Assembly (NCBI RefSeq): GCF_009711125.1
Contig: NZ_WMIB01000001.1
Span: 1 to 64,000, forward strand
Length of the DNA: 64,000 nt
Direction: 5' to 3'
From: Metabacillus mangrovi
GTDB taxonomy: Bacteria; Bacillota; Bacilli; Bacillales; Bacillaceae
Shown: positions 63,833 to 64,000 of the stretch, piece after piece
Numbering within the stretch: the first letter of the stretch is position 1
Layout of the letters: each line of letters begins with the position of its first letter
Notes under the pieces: generated by a model
What the model saw: only the letters and a program-made list of their open reading frames with translations
Database searches by the model: none
What the model was told of the DNA's origin: nothing
Translations under genes and position numbers: made by a program

Positions 63833-64000
63833 TTAGTGCACCGTGCGGTAAACGCCTATTACTTTTCCAAGGATGGATACGTTGCGGAGTATGATCGGTT
63901 CCATTGAGGAATTCTCCGGCTGAAGCCTAATGTAATCCTTTTCCCTGAAGAAACGCTTTACTGTTGCTTCGTCATCCTCTGTCATGGCAACGACTATGTC
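63833..64000 (-). CDS. lexA: LexA repressor (3' end, cut by window edge)
   Basis: The last 55 residues of LexA, from [18 protein letters not shown] to [10 protein letters not shown]. The lysine in ATVKRF is the general base of the Ser-Lys self-cleavage pair. LexA represses SOS genes, and a box for it lies ahead of recA in this window. The N-terminal DNA-binding domain and the cleavage site lie outside. Confidence 0.96.
   Translation of the reverse strand, partial: DIVVAMTEDDEATVKRFFREKDYIRLQPENSSMEPIILRNVSILGKVIGVYRTVH

Overview
The window is a 64-kb piece of chromosome from an endospore-forming member of the Bacillaceae. The evidence is the presence of spoIIIE, spoVS, cotE, spoVK and tepA, AGGAGG-type ribosome sites, frequent TTG starts, and a gene order that follows the Bacillus subtilis ymfA-to-glnA/lexA region almost gene by gene. 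The proteins are clearly not those of B. subtilis itself. I cannot name the genus from sequence alone.

Layout. 1-480 is a repeat block. 666-5917: RNase J2, TepA, YlzJ, SpoIIIE. 6124-11769: a GntR regulator and a nucleoside ABC importer (nupNOPQ type). 11880-16907: an MFS exporter, then a MarR/MMPL pair. 17118-20811: ymfF-ymfH-ymfI-ymfJ. 20845-21410: a tandem 21-bp array. 21644-29802: ymfK, rodZ, pgsA, cinA, recA, rny, ymdB, spoVS. 29924-35965: a dipeptidase, a two-subunit 2-oxoacid:ferredoxin oxidoreductase, and the threonine pathway pair tdh-kbl. 36016-38340: a small membrane protein, miaB, ricA. 38457-39440: a second 21-bp array abutting a four-copy repeat block. 39597-47653: cotE, mutS, mutL, ymaF, miaA, hfq, spoVK. 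47844-50876: a sugar ABC transporter without its own ATPase. 50907-56192: a TRIC-type channel (minus strand), hflX, ynbB, glnR-glnA. 56379-62317: a NUDIX protein, a MarR/nitroreductase/monooxygenase operon, and sulfite reductase cysJI. 62339-64000 (minus strand): a divergent CorA-like membrane protein and the 3' end of lexA.

How the genes work together. Most of the window is core housekeeping: RNA decay and tRNA modification (rnjB, rny, ricA, hfq, miaA, miaB), DNA repair under LexA control (recA, mutSL, lexA), division, shape and envelope (spoIIIE, rodZ, pgsA), sporulation, and nitrogen control (glnRA, with two GlnR sites on a near-consensus promoter). Accessory inserts into the B. subtilis-like order are the nup operon, the ydgGH-like efflux pair, the dipeptidase/kor block, the sugar transporter and the stress operon near 57 kb.

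The least explained material lies between genes. (1) Two arrays at 20.9 kb and 38.5 kb have different core sequences but the same grammar: cores spaced 21, 21, 21, 21 and 18 bp, giving a 102-bp higher-order unit. (2) A 63-bp module occurs six times (four near position 1, two near 39 kb). It folds into two hairpins, and paired substitutions keep the stems intact. No transposase, prophage or CRISPR system is present. I know of no name for either repeat type and regard them as the candidates for something undescribed.
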